Shown: positions 1 to 6,971, numbered from the stretch's first letter. The stretch: DNA of 11,386 bases from Candidatus Rokuibacteriota bacterium (GCA_030609125.1 JAUWCW010000031.1:1-11386), one strand, 5' to 3'. Notes: generated by a model not told the origin, from the letters alone. Numbers and translations: made by a program.

Positions 1-107
1 CGAAGAAGGCTGGTGTTATCTCCGGGCGGGAGGGCGGATCGCTCAAGAACTGTGCCGCCAGATCCGACATCGGCAAGAAGCCCAAGAAACAAAAGAAGAA
101 CAAGTAG
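1..107 (+). CDS. Possible C-terminal end of an unidentified lysine-rich protein (5' partial)
   Basis: An open frame enters from the left edge (codons in register with position 3) and stops at TAG 105-107. It encodes about 34 residues ending in a basic tail, IGKKPKKQKKNK. Third codon positions are mostly G or C (about 26 of 34), as expected of coding sequence in a GC-rich genome, and the stop lies 22 nt before the convergent end of purL. These points favour a real gene end, but the fragment is too short to name a family and it has no start in the window. It could also be non-coding sequence that happens to stay open. Confidence 0.4.
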   Translation, partial: KKAGVISGREGGSLKNCAARSDIGKKPKKQKKNK

Positions 108-129
108 GAAAGACGGTGCCGGCCGCGGG

Positions 130-2358
130 TCACTTCCGGAAATTCGCGGCGAAGCTCTCGCGCCACGCCGCGTTCATCGCGTCCAGATCAATGTCGATCC
201 GGGCTGAGCCGGCGGTGACGCGGAGCGAACCTCCGCCGACGGTGCCGATGACCGCCAGGGGAAGGGACTGCACCGACGCCCTGGCCTGCATGTCCTCCAG
301 CGTTTCGGCTGGAACGGAAAAGACGATGCGGCTCTGGGTCTCCCCGAAGAGCAGCGCATCGGGCCGCACGTCGTCCCTGAGCTCCACCCGGGCGCCCAGG
401 GGGGCGTCGGGCCCGGAGAGGCACGATTCGGCCAGCGCCACGGCGAGGCCGCCCTCGGAGCAGTCGTGGGCGGAGGAGACGAGCCCGGCGCCGATGACCG
501 CCATGGTGAACTCCTGGATCCTCTTTTCGAACTCGAGATCTATCCTCGGCGGCAGCCCCTTCTTCAGCCCGTGCACGACCCTGAGGTACTCGGTGCCGCC
601 CAGTTCCTCCCGGTTCTCGCCGAGGAGAAGCACCAGATCGCCTTCGTTCCTGAACCACTGGGTCATGTGCCGGAAAACATCGTCCAGCAGCCCCACCATA
701 CCCACCGTCGGCGTCGGCATGACACCCGTTCCCAGGGTCTCGTTGTAAAAAGAGACGTTGCCTCCCGTGACGGGAGTTCCCAGGGCCCTGCAGGCCTCGC
801 CCAGACCCTCCACGGCCTCCACAAACTGCCACATGATATCGGGCCGCTCCGGGTTGCCGAAGTTCAGGCAATTGGTGATCGCCAGGGGGCGCGCCCCGGC
901 GCAGACCACGTTCCGGGCCGCCTCGGCCACCGCCGCTTTCCCTCCCTCCCTCGGGTCGAGCCAGCAGTGGAGGGGGTTGCAGTCACTCGAGAGGGCGATC
1001 CCTTTCTTCTCCGAGCCCGGCACCCTGATCACGCTTGCGTCCGACCCGGGAAGAACGACGGTGTTGATCCTGACCATGTGATCGTACTGCCCCCAGACCC
1101 AGTCCTTCCGGGCGATGCCCGGAGAGGCGAGGAGCCTGAGCAGGACGTCGCCGAAGTCATCGGGGAGCCCTATGGCTTCGAGATCGAGCCTCTGCAGCTC
1201 GTCCTGCCCCTCGGGGCGCGCGTAGGGACGGTCGCAGACGGGGCCTTCCTCGGCAAGGGGGTGGGCAGGTATCTCGGCAAGGATTTCGTCGCCGAGCCTG
1301 ACCCGCATCATCCTGTCGTCCGTCACGACACCGATGATCTCAGCCTCCAGGTCCCACTTGCGGAAGATCTCCAGGACCTTCCCCTCCGTCCCCTTGTGGG
1401 CCACGATGAGCATCCGCTCCTGGCTCTCGGAGAGCATGAGTTCGTAGGGGACCATCCCCTCTTCGCGCTGGGGGACCTTGCCGAGGTCGATCTCCACGCC
1501 CGCGTCCCCCCGGGAGGCCATTTCGCAGGTCGAGCAGGTGAGGCCCGCCGCTCCCATGTCCTGGATCCCGACGACGTAGTCGGTCTTGAAGAGCTCGAGG
1601 CAGGCCTCCATGAGAAGCTTTTCCGTGAAGGGGTCCCCGACCTGGACGGTGGGTCTTCTCTCCGCGGAGGTCTCGTCGAACTCCTCGGAGGCCATGGTGG
1701 CCCCGTGGATACCGTCCCGCCCTGTCTTGGAGCCGACGTAGATGACGGGGTTGCCCACCCCGCCGGCGCGGCCGAGGAAGATCTGGTCGCCTCTGGCGAT
1801 CCCGAGGTTGAAGACATTCACCAGGGGGTTGCCGTTGTAGCTCTCGTCGAAGAACATCTCTCCCCCGACTGTCGGAACCCCCATGCAGTTGCCGTAGCCC
1901 GCTATGCCTGCCACCACTCCCTCGACGAGATAGCGGTTGCGCGGCTGGTCGAGGGGCCCGAAGCGAAGGGAGTCCATGGAGGCAATGCATCTTGCGCCCA
2001 TGGTGAAGATGTCGCGAAGGATGCCTCCCACACCCGTGGCGGCCCCCTGGTAGGGCTCGATGAAGGAGGGGTGGTTGTGGGACTCCATCTTGAAGACCGC
2101 AACCATGCCGTCACCGATGTCGACGATGCCCGCATTCTCCCCCGGCCCCTGGACTATGGCGGGACCACTGGTGGGCAGCTTCTGCAGGTGGATCTTGCTG
2201 GACTTGTAGGAGCAGTGCTCGGACCACATGACGGAGAAGATGCCGAGTTCGGTGAAGGTGGGCTCCCGCCCCAGGATCTCCTTCACCCTCTCGAAGTCCT
2301 CCGGCGTGAGGCCGTGCTCGGCCACCAGCCCGGGAGTTATCTCGGGATCAGATCTCAT
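130..2358 (-). CDS. purL: Phosphoribosylformylglycinamidine synthase subunit PurL
   Basis: Synthetase subunit of FGAM synthase: FGAR + ATP + ammonia (from PurQ) gives FGAM in de novo purine synthesis, in the cytoplasm. The ATG at 2358 gives 742 residues, the usual size of the short PurL that needs PurS and PurQ. An AGGAG Shine-Dalgarno lies about 9 nt upstream; the frame is open to 2454 but those 32 extra residues are unlike PurL. Visible motifs: [14 protein letters not shown] (H48), the [20 protein letters not shown] loop near 92-111, [11 protein letters not shown] near 157-167, then a second half with [26 protein letters not shown] and [10 protein letters not shown]. The motif usually read as MGARP is MGARC here (C124). 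The gene is separated from purS by an oppositely oriented purQ, so it probably has its own promoter (2405-2433). The C-terminus is intact. Confidence 0.96.
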   Translation of the reverse strand: MRSDPEITPGLVAEHGLTPEDFERVKEILGREPTFTELGIFSVMWSEHCSYKSSKIHLQKLPTSGPAIVQGPGENAGIVDIGDGMVAVFKMESHNHPSFIEPYQGAATGVGGILRDIFTMGARCIASMDSLRFGPLDQPRNRYLVEGVVAGIAGYGNCMGVPTVGGEMFFDESYNGNPLVNVFNLGIARGDQIFLGRAGGVGNPVIYVGSKTGRDGIHGATMASEEFDETSAERRPTVQVGDPFTEKLLMEACLELFKTDYVVGIQDMGAAGLTCSTCEMASRGDAGVEIDLGKVPQREEGMVPYELMLSESQERMLIVAHKGTEGKVLEIFRKWDLEAEIIGVVTDDRMMRVRLGDEILAEIPAHPLAEEGPVCDRPYARPEGQDELQRLDLEAIGLPDDFGDVLLRLLASPGIARKDWVWGQYDHMVRINTVVLPGSDASVIRVPGSEKKGIALSSDCNPLHCWLDPREGGKAAVAEAARNVVCAGARPLAITNCLNFGNPERPDIMWQFVEAVEGLGEACRALGTPVTGGNVSFYNETLGTGVMPTPTVGMVGLLDDVFRHMTQWFRNEGDLVLLLGENREELGGTEYLRVVHGLKKGLPPRIDLEFEKRIQEFTMAVIGAGLVSSAHDCSEGGLAVALAESCLSGPDAPLGARVELRDDVRPDALLFGETQSRIVFSVPAETLEDMQARASVQSLPLAVIGTVGGGSLRVTAGSARIDIDLDAMNAAWRESFAANFRK

Positions 2359-2404
2359 CGGCCGTGTCTCCTGGTTGTTGCGGTTCCAAGTGAAACGAGT
2401 GGGA

Positions 2405-2433
2405 ATTAAAGCAGAAACTCCCGCCAAAAGCAA
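2405..2433 (-). promoter_or_regulatory. Candidate sigma-70 promoter for purL
   Basis: On the minus strand a -35-like TTGCTT (2428-2433) is followed after exactly 17 bp by TTTAAT (2405-2410), five of six matches to TATAAT. The -35 matches only three of six. The predicted start, near 2398, would give a leader of about 40 nt containing the purL AGGAG. Inferred from sequence only. Confidence 0.35.
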
Positions 2434-2452
2434 CGGACCGAAACACCTTGCC

Positions 2453-2573
2453 ATTCCGGGAAGCCCTTCGGCGGAGCTTGTGCTGAACCAAGCCGAAGTG
2501 CCCAGGACAGGCTCGCGACGAGGAATCCCCTCCGCACGTCAGATCCCTCACTTCGCTCGGGATGACGGGCCCC
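2453..2573. repeat. Dispersed intergenic repeat of the 'HPERSEGS' type
   Basis: The minus-strand reading of 2542-2567 has the core CATCCCGAGCGAAGTGAGGG, whose translation gives HPERSEGS. I recall this motif as a frequent spurious-protein signature of intergenic repeats in many environmental bacterial genomes. The adjoining part (2455-2520) contains CTTCGGC (2466-2472) and its inverse GCCGAAG (2492-2498), and its translation gives the equally familiar low-information string [20 protein letters not shown]. It fills much of the 299 bp between the divergent purL and purQ. Boundaries are approximate because no second copy exists in this window. It encodes nothing convincing. Confidence 0.55.
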
Positions 2574-2598
2574 ATTTCCTTGATCGTGCGGCGCAGAC

Positions 2599-2620
2599 TG
2601 AAGCCTGCCTGAAGCCTGCC
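2599..2620. repeat. Perfect 11-bp tandem duplication
   Basis: TGAAGCCTGCC occurs twice without a gap (2599-2609 and 2610-2620), immediately upstream of the putative purQ -35 box. A short inverted pair, GATCGT (2582-2587) and ACGATC (2627-2632), encloses it. It may be a slippage product next to the dispersed repeat; a binding site is possible but unsupported. Confidence 0.6.
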
Positions 2621-2649
2621 TTGCCAACGATCGGGAATAACCGCATAAT
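2621..2649 (+). promoter_or_regulatory. Candidate sigma-70 promoter for purQ
   Basis: TTGCCA (2621-2626) and CATAAT (2644-2649) each match the consensus hexamers at five of six positions and are separated by exactly 17 bp. Transcription would start near 2656, only a base or two before the purQ ATG at 2658. purQ has no clear Shine-Dalgarno, so the message may be leaderless or nearly so. Known: 17 bp is the optimal sigma-70 spacer. Inferred: activity and start site. Confidence 0.5.
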
Positions 2650-2657
2650 ACGTCGCC

Positions 2658-3365
2658 ATGAAATTCGGAGTTATCGTCTTTCCCGGATCGAACTGCGACC
2701 ATGACTGCTACCACGTCATCAAGCACACCCTGGGGCAGGAGTGCCGCTTTCTCTGGCACAGGGAAAAGTCCCTGGGCGACGTGGACACCGTCGTCGTTCC
2801 CGGAGGCTTCGCCCACGGCGACTACCTGCGCTCCGGAGCGATTGCCCGCTTTTCCCCCATCATGGCGGCTGTCGCGGACTTCGCCGGCCGGGGCGGACCC
2901 GTGCTCGGAATCTGCAACGGCTTCCAGGTCCTTCTCGAGGCCGGGCTTCTTCCCGGGGCGATGCTCAGGAACAGGGACCTGAAGTTCATCTGCCGCTACG
3001 TCCGCCTCAGGGCGGAAAACACTGACACCCCCTTCACCCGGCTGATGAAGCCCGGGCAGGTGCTGCACATACCGATCGCCCACAACGAGGGGAACTGGTT
3101 CGCCGACGCCGGGACGTTGGAGGAGATGGAGCGGAACGGCCAGATCGTCTTCCGCTATTGCGACGAAGCGGGGGAAGTGACGGATGCGTCCAACCCCAAC
3201 GGCGCTCTCGGGAACGTGGCGGGCATCACCAGCAGGGGAGGCAACGTCCTTGGGATGATGCCTCACCCGGAGCGGTGCGCCGAAGCGATTCTCGGCGGGG
3301 AAGACGGTCGGCTCATCTTCGAGAGCCTCATCGAACACCTGCAGTCGCACGCCGTCCCGGGATAG
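2658..3365 (+). CDS. purQ: Phosphoribosylformylglycinamidine synthase subunit PurQ (glutaminase)
   Basis: Class I glutamine amidotransferase subunit: hydrolyses glutamine and passes ammonia to PurL in the PurS/PurQ/PurL complex. The 235-residue product is of normal length and begins with the typical [14 protein letters not shown]. Visible motifs are [18 protein letters not shown] (47-64), the nucleophile elbow GICNGFQ with C86, AHNEGNWF (141-148), and MMPHPER with H203 and E205 completing the triad. The start is fixed by the conserved N-terminus, yet no Shine-Dalgarno is seen in the preceding 20 nt. It is encoded opposite to its partners purS and purL and converges on purS. A genuine and apparently functional gene; only its orientation and its translation signal are odd. 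Confidence 0.96.
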   Translation: MKFGVIVFPGSNCDHDCYHVIKHTLGQECRFLWHREKSLGDVDTVVVPGGFAHGDYLRSGAIARFSPIMAAVADFAGRGGPVLGICNGFQVLLEAGLLPGAMLRNRDLKFICRYVRLRAENTDTPFTRLMKPGQVLHIPIAHNEGNWFADAGTLEEMERNGQIVFRYCDEAGEVTDASNPNGALGNVAGITSRGGNVLGMMPHPERCAEAILGGEDGRLIFESLIEHLQSHAVPG

Positions 3366-3495
3366 CACCCGGGACCGTCAGCTACAGGTTTCAACCCAGG
3401 TCTGCGACTGCGTTGGGCTTGTCGCCCTGTCGTGTTTCTTTTCTTCGTTCCCGGTTGGGCGCAGTCAGGGGCGATAAGGGCACCGAAAGAGTGCT
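3366..3495. other. Convergent purQ/purS intergenic region with weak inverted repeats
   Basis: 130 bp without a plausible gene. It holds a 7-bp inverted pair, GACTGCG (3406-3412) and CGCAGTC (3460-3466), and a small hairpin GGGC-TTGTC-GCCC (3415-3427) followed by a T-rich stretch (about 3433-3449). On the plus strand this could end purQ transcription, but a 4-bp stem and a T-tract some 6 nt away make a poor intrinsic terminator. I see no strong terminator for purS on the minus strand. Confidence 0.3.
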
Positions 3496-3738
3496 CTATT
3501 CTATGTCGAAGCGGTAGTCCTCGATGACCGGGTTGGCCAGCAGCTTGCGGCAGATGGCGTCGAGCTGCTCCTGCGCCTCCTCCCGGCTCGCGCTGTCCAG
3601 CTCGACCTCGATGAATTTCCCGTAGCGAAGGGACTTCACCGACGAGAGGCCAAGATCGTGGAGCGCGTGCTGGATCTGCTTGCCCTGCGGATCGAGCACC
3701 TGCTTCTTCAGAGAGACAACAACGTTTGCCTTGAACAC
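3496..3738 (-). CDS. purS: Phosphoribosylformylglycinamidine synthase subunit PurS
   Basis: Small structural subunit that bridges PurL and PurQ in the FGAM synthetase complex. The 80-residue length and the pattern KANVVVSLKKQVLDPQGKQ, then SVKSLRYGKFIEVELD and a C-terminal NPVIEDYRFDIE, are characteristic of the family. The start is GTG at 3738, supported by a strong GGAGGAGG Shine-Dalgarno just upstream. It follows the MBL-fold hydrolase by 32 nt on the same strand, so the two are probably co-transcribed. Downstream on the same strand lies the antisense of purQ rather than purQ itself, so any read-through towards purL would make purQ antisense RNA. Confidence 0.93.
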   Translation of the reverse strand: MFKANVVVSLKKQVLDPQGKQIQHALHDLGLSSVKSLRYGKFIEVELDSASREEAQEQLDAICRKLLANPVIEDYRFDIE

Positions 3739-3770
3739 GCTACCTCCTCCCAGATGGGTAAACCCCGGCC

Positions 3771-4583
3771 CTATTCAGGCCCATGCGCCGATCCGGCCTG
3801 AAGCGCCCTCCCGGCCTTCACGGTCAGGACCTCTCCCTGGGCGGCGACGGTCAGCCTGACCCGGTCGGCCATCCTGCGGCCTTCCAGGATCTTTTTCGCC
3901 GCCCTGAGGGCCAGGTCCGGGTGGTTGTTCTTTTCCGACAGGTGCGCCAGGACGACCTCCTCCAGCTCATCGTGAAGGATCCTCTCCAGGAGCTGACCCG
4001 CCTCCTCGTTGGAAAGATGACCCTGCTTCCCCCGGATGCGGCGTTTCAACTCCCAGGGATAGGAACTCCGGGCGAGCATGCCGGGATCGTGGTTGGACTC
4101 CAGCACCAGCAGGTTGCAGGCGGAGAGGTGCTGCCTCACCAGGGCCGTTGAAAAACCGATATCCGTCGCCAGCCCCGCCTTGACTTCGCCGGACCTGAAC
4201 GTGAAGCCCACCGGGTCCGCCGCGTCGTGGGGAATCGAGAAGGGGCGAACGCGAAGGTCCCCGATCTCGAACTCCCTGCCGGCTTCGATGTCGTTCGTCT
4301 CCACACCCCTGTCCACCTGCCCGTTGCACGCCGCTCGTGTTCCCTCCGTGAGATAGACCGGGATGGCAAAGCGCCGGGCCAGCACGCCCACGCCCTGGAC
4401 ATGATCGGTGTGCTCGTGGGAGACAAGGATGGCCCCGATCTCTTCCGGCCTGCAGCCGACCGTTCCAAGCCGCCTGACGGCTTCGGCGCCGCTCAGACCG
4501 CAGTCGACGAGGATCCGGGTCCCGCCTGCCTCGACGAGGGTGGAATTCCCCAAGCTCCCACTGGCGAGGACATGCAGCTTCAA
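3771..4583 (-). CDS. MBL-fold metallo-hydrolase, YycJ/WalJ type
   Basis: Metallo-beta-lactamase-fold protein of 270 residues close to the YycJ/WalJ group, whose studied members are linked to DNA-repair exonuclease activity; the substrate here is not shown by the sequence. It begins with VLASGSLGNSTLV, then carries the metal-binding SHEHTDH (H56, H58, D60, H61), IPHDAADPVGF with H119, ATDIGF with D141, ESNHD (162-166), GKQGHLSNEEA with H189 and LAHLSEKNNHP with H214, so the binuclear metal site looks complete. The start is TTG at 4583, chosen because it precedes the conserved N-terminus and has AAGGAG upstream, though 11 nt is a slightly long spacing. That AAGGAG abuts the end of the palindromic element 4601-4781, so the gene's leader is the element itself. 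I found no convincing promoter upstream. Confidence 0.88.
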   Translation of the reverse strand: MKLHVLASGSLGNSTLVEAGGTRILVDCGLSGAEAVRRLGTVGCRPEEIGAILVSHEHTDHVQGVGVLARRFAIPVYLTEGTRAACNGQVDRGVETNDIEAGREFEIGDLRVRPFSIPHDAADPVGFTFRSGEVKAGLATDIGFSTALVRQHLSACNLLVLESNHDPGMLARSSYPWELKRRIRGKQGHLSNEEAGQLLERILHDELEEVVLAHLSEKNNHPDLALRAAKKILEGRRMADRVRLTVAAQGEVLTVKAGRALQAGSAHGPE

Positions 4584-4600
4584 CGCGACTGCCGCTCCTT

Positions 4601-4781
4601 AGGGCTCACGCAAGAATAACTTCCCATTTTCGCATCTCATCTTCAGGCCGTCTTCGGCCGATCCTCAATCACGAAATCCTCGAAAGAGCCCTGCTATTCC
4701 TGCGGTTTCACTCAATCAGATCGACCAAATACGACCTGAATCTGAGCGCGAATTCTGTGAACTTATTCTTGCGTGAACCCT
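4601..4781. repeat. 181-bp gapless imperfect palindrome (fold-back/MITE-like element)
   Basis: Positions 4601-4690 pair with 4692-4781 about a centre at 4691 with no gap: by hand count 57 of 90 pairs are complementary. Identity is concentrated in the outer 21 bp (19 matches; left arm 4601-4621, right arm 4761-4781, sharing TCACGCAAGAATAA) and in an inner block (4642-4661 against 4721-4740, about 16 of 20). There is no coding content, and no obvious target-site duplication flanks the ends. The form is that of a short non-autonomous element with long inverted repeats or a very large hairpin; I do not recognise the end sequence as a named IS family. It occupies most of the gap between the TlpA-like gene and the MBL gene. 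Confidence 0.75.
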
Positions 4782-4785
4782 TCCC

Positions 4786-4813
4786 GCGGTCTTCGCCGGG
4801 CGCGGGCGACCGC
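4786..4813 (-). terminator. GC-rich hairpin after the TlpA-like gene, possible terminator
   Basis: GCGGTC (4786-4791) and GACCGC (4808-4813) form a perfect 6-bp stem with further GC pairing possible inside, about 30 nt beyond the stop of the TlpA-like gene on the minus strand. No U-tract follows, so if it acts at all it may be an attenuating or 3'-stabilising hairpin rather than an intrinsic terminator. Confidence 0.3.
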
Positions 4814-4841
4814 CGGATGCAAGCCGGGGCGACCCACGGGT

Positions 4842-5474
4842 TCATGGTTCGGATTTGCCGCCGAGTCCGGGCTTGGACGTCACGGCGATAAGATCGAGGA
4901 CGATATCTTCGATGCCGGTCAGGATCTCTTCCTTGCTCCCCTCGCCGAAGCGCCGGTAGATGTTGTGGACCTTGCCCTCGGAGTTGACGGTGATGATGGT
5001 GGGCAGGAAGTTGACGTTCATTGCCAGCGCGAGCCAGTTTGTCTCGTCATAGAGAACGGGGAAGTTCACCTTTACCCCGTGCTGCTTTTCGTAGGCACCG
5101 ATGAAATCCCGGATCACCTGCTCGCCCTTGCGGTACTCACCGTCGGTGTTGATGGAGATCACCACCAGCCCCGAGTACTCGTATTTATTCTGGATGGCGA
5201 TCATGGCGTCGAATTTTTCGACACAGGCCTGGCAGTACATCGACCAGAAGGCGAGAACCACCTTCTTTTCGTACTTGAGCAGATTGCCCAGGTCGAGGTC
5301 CTCCCCGTACAGTCCCTTGGCATGAAAGCTCGGCACGGGATCGCCCGGCCCCACGCCTCCGACAGGGCGAATATAAGCGCCCTCGACACCCGAGCCGGCG
5401 AGGGCCGTGGAGGTCAGGAAAAGGAGGGTGAGAACTGTGCCGATGGCTCCCGTCCGGAATGGCGCTCGCTTCAC
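4842..5474 (-). CDS. Exported TlpA-like thioredoxin-fold protein (CQAC)
   Basis: Periplasmic or membrane-anchored thiol-disulphide protein of the TlpA/redoxin type. I prefer the GTG at 5474 (210 residues): it has GGGAG/GAGAGG upstream and gives a compact signal peptide, VKRAPFRTG then a hydrophobic run (about 11-24) and ALA cleavage near residue 26. The ATG at 5498 in the same frame adds eight residues but has no Shine-Dalgarno and lies inside a small hairpin. The mature part has GDPVPSF (45-50), FWSMYCQACVEKF with redox cysteines C81 and C84, ISINTDGE, FPVLYDE and the cis-proline loop FLPT with P158. Reductant, oxidant and partner cannot be read from the sequence. It lies downstream of dut and of a related, cysteine-less protein on the same strand. 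Confidence 0.85.
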   Translation of the reverse strand: MKRAPFRTGAIGTVLTLLFLTSTALAGSGVEGAYIRPVGGVGPGDPVPSFHAKGLYGEDLDLGNLLKYEKKVVLAFWSMYCQACVEKFDAMIAIQNKYEYSGLVVISINTDGEYRKGEQVIRDFIGAYEKQHGVKVNFPVLYDETNWLALAMNVNFLPTIITVNSEGKVHNIYRRFGEGSKEEILTGIEDIVLDLIAVTSKPGLGGKSEP

Positions 5475-5492
5475 CCTCTCACCCTCTCCCTT

Positions 5493-5523
5493 AATCATGC
5501 GTTATGATTCGTATAAGGATACG
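5493..5523 (-). promoter_or_regulatory. Two adjacent perfect hairpins in the TlpA-like gene leader
   Basis: Plus-strand AATCAT-gcgtt-ATGATT (5493-5509) is followed with no gap by CGTAT-aagg-ATACG (5510-5523). Both stems are perfect (6 bp and 5 bp). In the minus-strand transcript they sit just before the preferred GTG start, and the first sequesters the alternative ATG at 5496-5498. They could be RNA stem-loops or a paired operator. A weak promoter-like TTGCAA-17 bp-TATCCT lies just upstream and overlaps the second hairpin. Confidence 0.4.
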
Positions 5524-5572
5524 GAAGGAGGAAGCAATTTGCAAGACCGGTGATTCCACGGGAAAAACGCCG

Positions 5573-6022
5573 CTACCGGCCGGTGTGGCCGAATCCCCCT
5601 TCGCCTCGCCCCGAAGGGGGCAGCTCGCTCTCGACCGTCAGTTCCGCCCGGCACACCGGGGCGACGACCATCTGGGCCAGGCGGTCCCCCCGCCGGACCG
5701 TGAAGGGGCTCTTTCCGTGATTGATCAGCGCCAGGCGGATCACGCCGCGGTAGTCGGCATCGATGGTTCCGGGAGAGTTCAGGAGTGTGATCCCGTGTTT
5801 GACTGCCAGCCCGCTCCGCGGCCGTATCTGCGCCTCGTACCCCGGCGGAAGGGCTATGGAGATGCCCGTTGAGACCAGCCCTCTCGCTCCGGGCTCGAGG
5901 ACGACGTCTTCGTCGATGGCGGCGGGAAGATCCATCCCGGCGGCGTGCGCTGTCTGATAGCGGGGAAGGTCGAGACCCTCGCCCTCCGGCTCGATCTTCA
6001 CCTGCACCCTTATGGAATCCAT
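5573..6022 (-). CDS. dut: Deoxyuridine 5'-triphosphate nucleotidohydrolase (dUTPase)
   Basis: Trimeric dUTPase: dUTP to dUMP + PPi, keeping uracil out of DNA and feeding thymidylate synthesis. ATG at 6022 gives 149 residues, the normal size, starting [14 protein letters not shown] at 6073 in frame would add 17 residues unlike the family and overlap the upstream gene. All five motifs are present: AAGMDLPA (28-34), [11 protein letters not shown] (67-77), GTIDADYRG (85-93, catalytic Asp D88), [10 protein letters not shown] (111-120) and the C-terminal [11 protein letters not shown] (139-149). The last usually reads GFGSTG; histidine here replaces serine in the loop that closes over the phosphates. 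The start has only a weak AGG upstream, 31 nt after the preceding stop, which suggests co-transcription and perhaps coupling to the exported TPR protein gene. Confidence 0.94.
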   Translation of the reverse strand: MDSIRVQVKIEPEGEGLDLPRYQTAHAAGMDLPAAIDEDVVLEPGARGLVSTGISIALPPGYEAQIRPRSGLAVKHGITLLNSPGTIDADYRGVIRLALINHGKSPFTVRRGDRLAQMVVAPVCRAELTVESELPPSGRGEGGFGHTGR

Positions 6023-6053
6023 GGTGCCTATTGTGCGGGCGAAAGCCGGACTG

Positions 6054-6971
6054 TCAAGGACCCTGTGGATCACCCCCGGTCAGCGATCTCAGGTTCTCTC
6101 TGACCCGTTCGAGGTCGTAGGCGTAGTAGTCGGCCCCGATGTAGCGGGAGTAGTGGCGGGCAGCCTCCCGGCGCATCCTCAGGTCCCGGTAGATATCGGC
6201 CATCTGGCAGTTGATGGTATACAGGTTGGGCTGCAGCTCCAGCACCCTTTTCAGGTAGAAGAGGGCCATCCTGCGCTTGCCCTCTTCCAGCCAGTCCATG
6301 GCTTCCACGTAGATCTTCCGGGCTTCGGCGAAGTCGCTTCGCCCTGTCTGCTCCATGGCCAGGACGTGATCGAGCCTGGCGGTGAAGACCGCCAGATCCA
6401 CGGGCCGGGAACTGCTCACGGTGAAAATGATATCCCCGCCCGGTCCGATCACGTGAAGGGCCGGCGCCTTGCCGAACCCGTAGCAGCGCGCCTGGTGGAA
6501 GGAGGGGTCGTGGAGAGCGTAGTCCGGATAGATCTGGTGGGAGACGAGGAAGCGCAGGATGTCGTTGTCGCTGGCGGGATCGAGGAAAATGGCCACCAGG
6601 CCGACCCGCTCCCGGTACCGGTCCCGCAGCTGCTCGAGAACGTTCAGGCTGTCCAGAGAATCCCGGGATCCGGCGTCCAGGTAGTAAAGAAAAGTGTAGT
6701 CGCGCCTGACCGTTTCGAGGAAGGTGGTCATCCTGCCGCTGATGATGTCCTTCAGCTTGAAATCGTGGACCGGCCGGCCCCTGAGAAGACAACTCCCGTA
6801 TGTCCCGCCCGGATCGTTCCGGCCCGGATCAGCCGCTACGGCTCTTTCCACGCCGGTGGAGGTAAAGACGGCCTGGGCGGAAACCTGAGAGGGCGTATGG
6901 ATAATCCACGCCGCCAGGGCGGCGGCAAGAAAGAGGAAAACCCTTCTCTTGCAACGGTTTTTCGTCTCCAT
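6054..6971 (-). CDS. Exported protein with cysteine-less thioredoxin-like domain and C-terminal TPR-like helices
   Basis: 305 residues, function unknown. A signal peptide is clear: [10 protein letters not shown], hydrophobic [14 protein letters not shown] (11-24), cleavage near SAQA (31-34). Residues about 65-205 resemble a TlpA/redoxin domain: GRPVHDF (65-71), [18 protein letters not shown] (92-109), [31 protein letters not shown] with the cis-proline position at P170, and GPGGDI. Where the neighbouring TlpA-like protein has CQAC, this one has SRDS (102-105), so the redox pair is absent. Residues about 214-300 form amphipathic helices of TPR style ([19 protein letters not shown] and [15 protein letters not shown]). 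The ATG at 6971 has GGGGAGG 8 nt upstream. A promoter with TTGACA lies further upstream, so this gene probably heads a transcript with dut. It is likely a binding or scaffold protein rather than an oxidoreductase. Confidence 0.8.
   Translation of the reverse strand: METKNRCKRRVFLFLAAALAAWIIHTPSQVSAQAVFTSTGVERAVAADPGRNDPGGTYGSCLLRGRPVHDFKLKDIISGRMTTFLETVRRDYTFLYYLDAGSRDSLDSLNVLEQLRDRYRERVGLVAIFLDPASDNDILRFLVSHQIYPDYALHDPSFHQARCYGFGKAPALHVIGPGGDIIFTVSSSRPVDLAVFTARLDHVLAMEQTGRSDFAEARKIYVEAMDWLEEGKRRMALFYLKRVLELQPNLYTINCQMADIYRDLRMRREAARHYSRYIGADYYAYDLERVRENLRSLTGGDPQGP

Noticed and set aside
466-2409. 647-codon open frame on the plus strand opposite purL
   Set aside because: It is the antisense shadow of purL in GC-rich DNA; its translation shows no family motifs while purL is complete on the other strand.
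2359-2454. N-terminal extension of purL to 2454
   Set aside because: The added 32 residues are unlike PurL and cover the likely promoter, while ATG 2358 has a well-placed AGGAG.
2406-3368. 320-codon minus-strand frame opposite purQ, running through the dispersed repeat
   Set aside because: Antisense of purQ joined to the repeat. It contains the HPERSEGS string known from spurious predictions, so I treat it as non-coding.
3406-3466. Inverted pair GACTGCG/CGCAGTC after purQ as a strong terminator or recombination site
   Set aside because: Arms of 7 bp with a 47-nt loop and no adjacent T-tract; too weak to assign a role.
4601-4781. Intact insertion sequence with transposase
   Set aside because: The inverted-repeat unit is only 181 bp and has no coding frame or evident target duplication, so at most a non-autonomous or decayed element.
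6023-6073. Longer dUTPase starting at GTG 6073
   Set aside because: It would overlap the preceding gene and add residues absent from the family; the ATG at 6022 fits the normal N-terminus.
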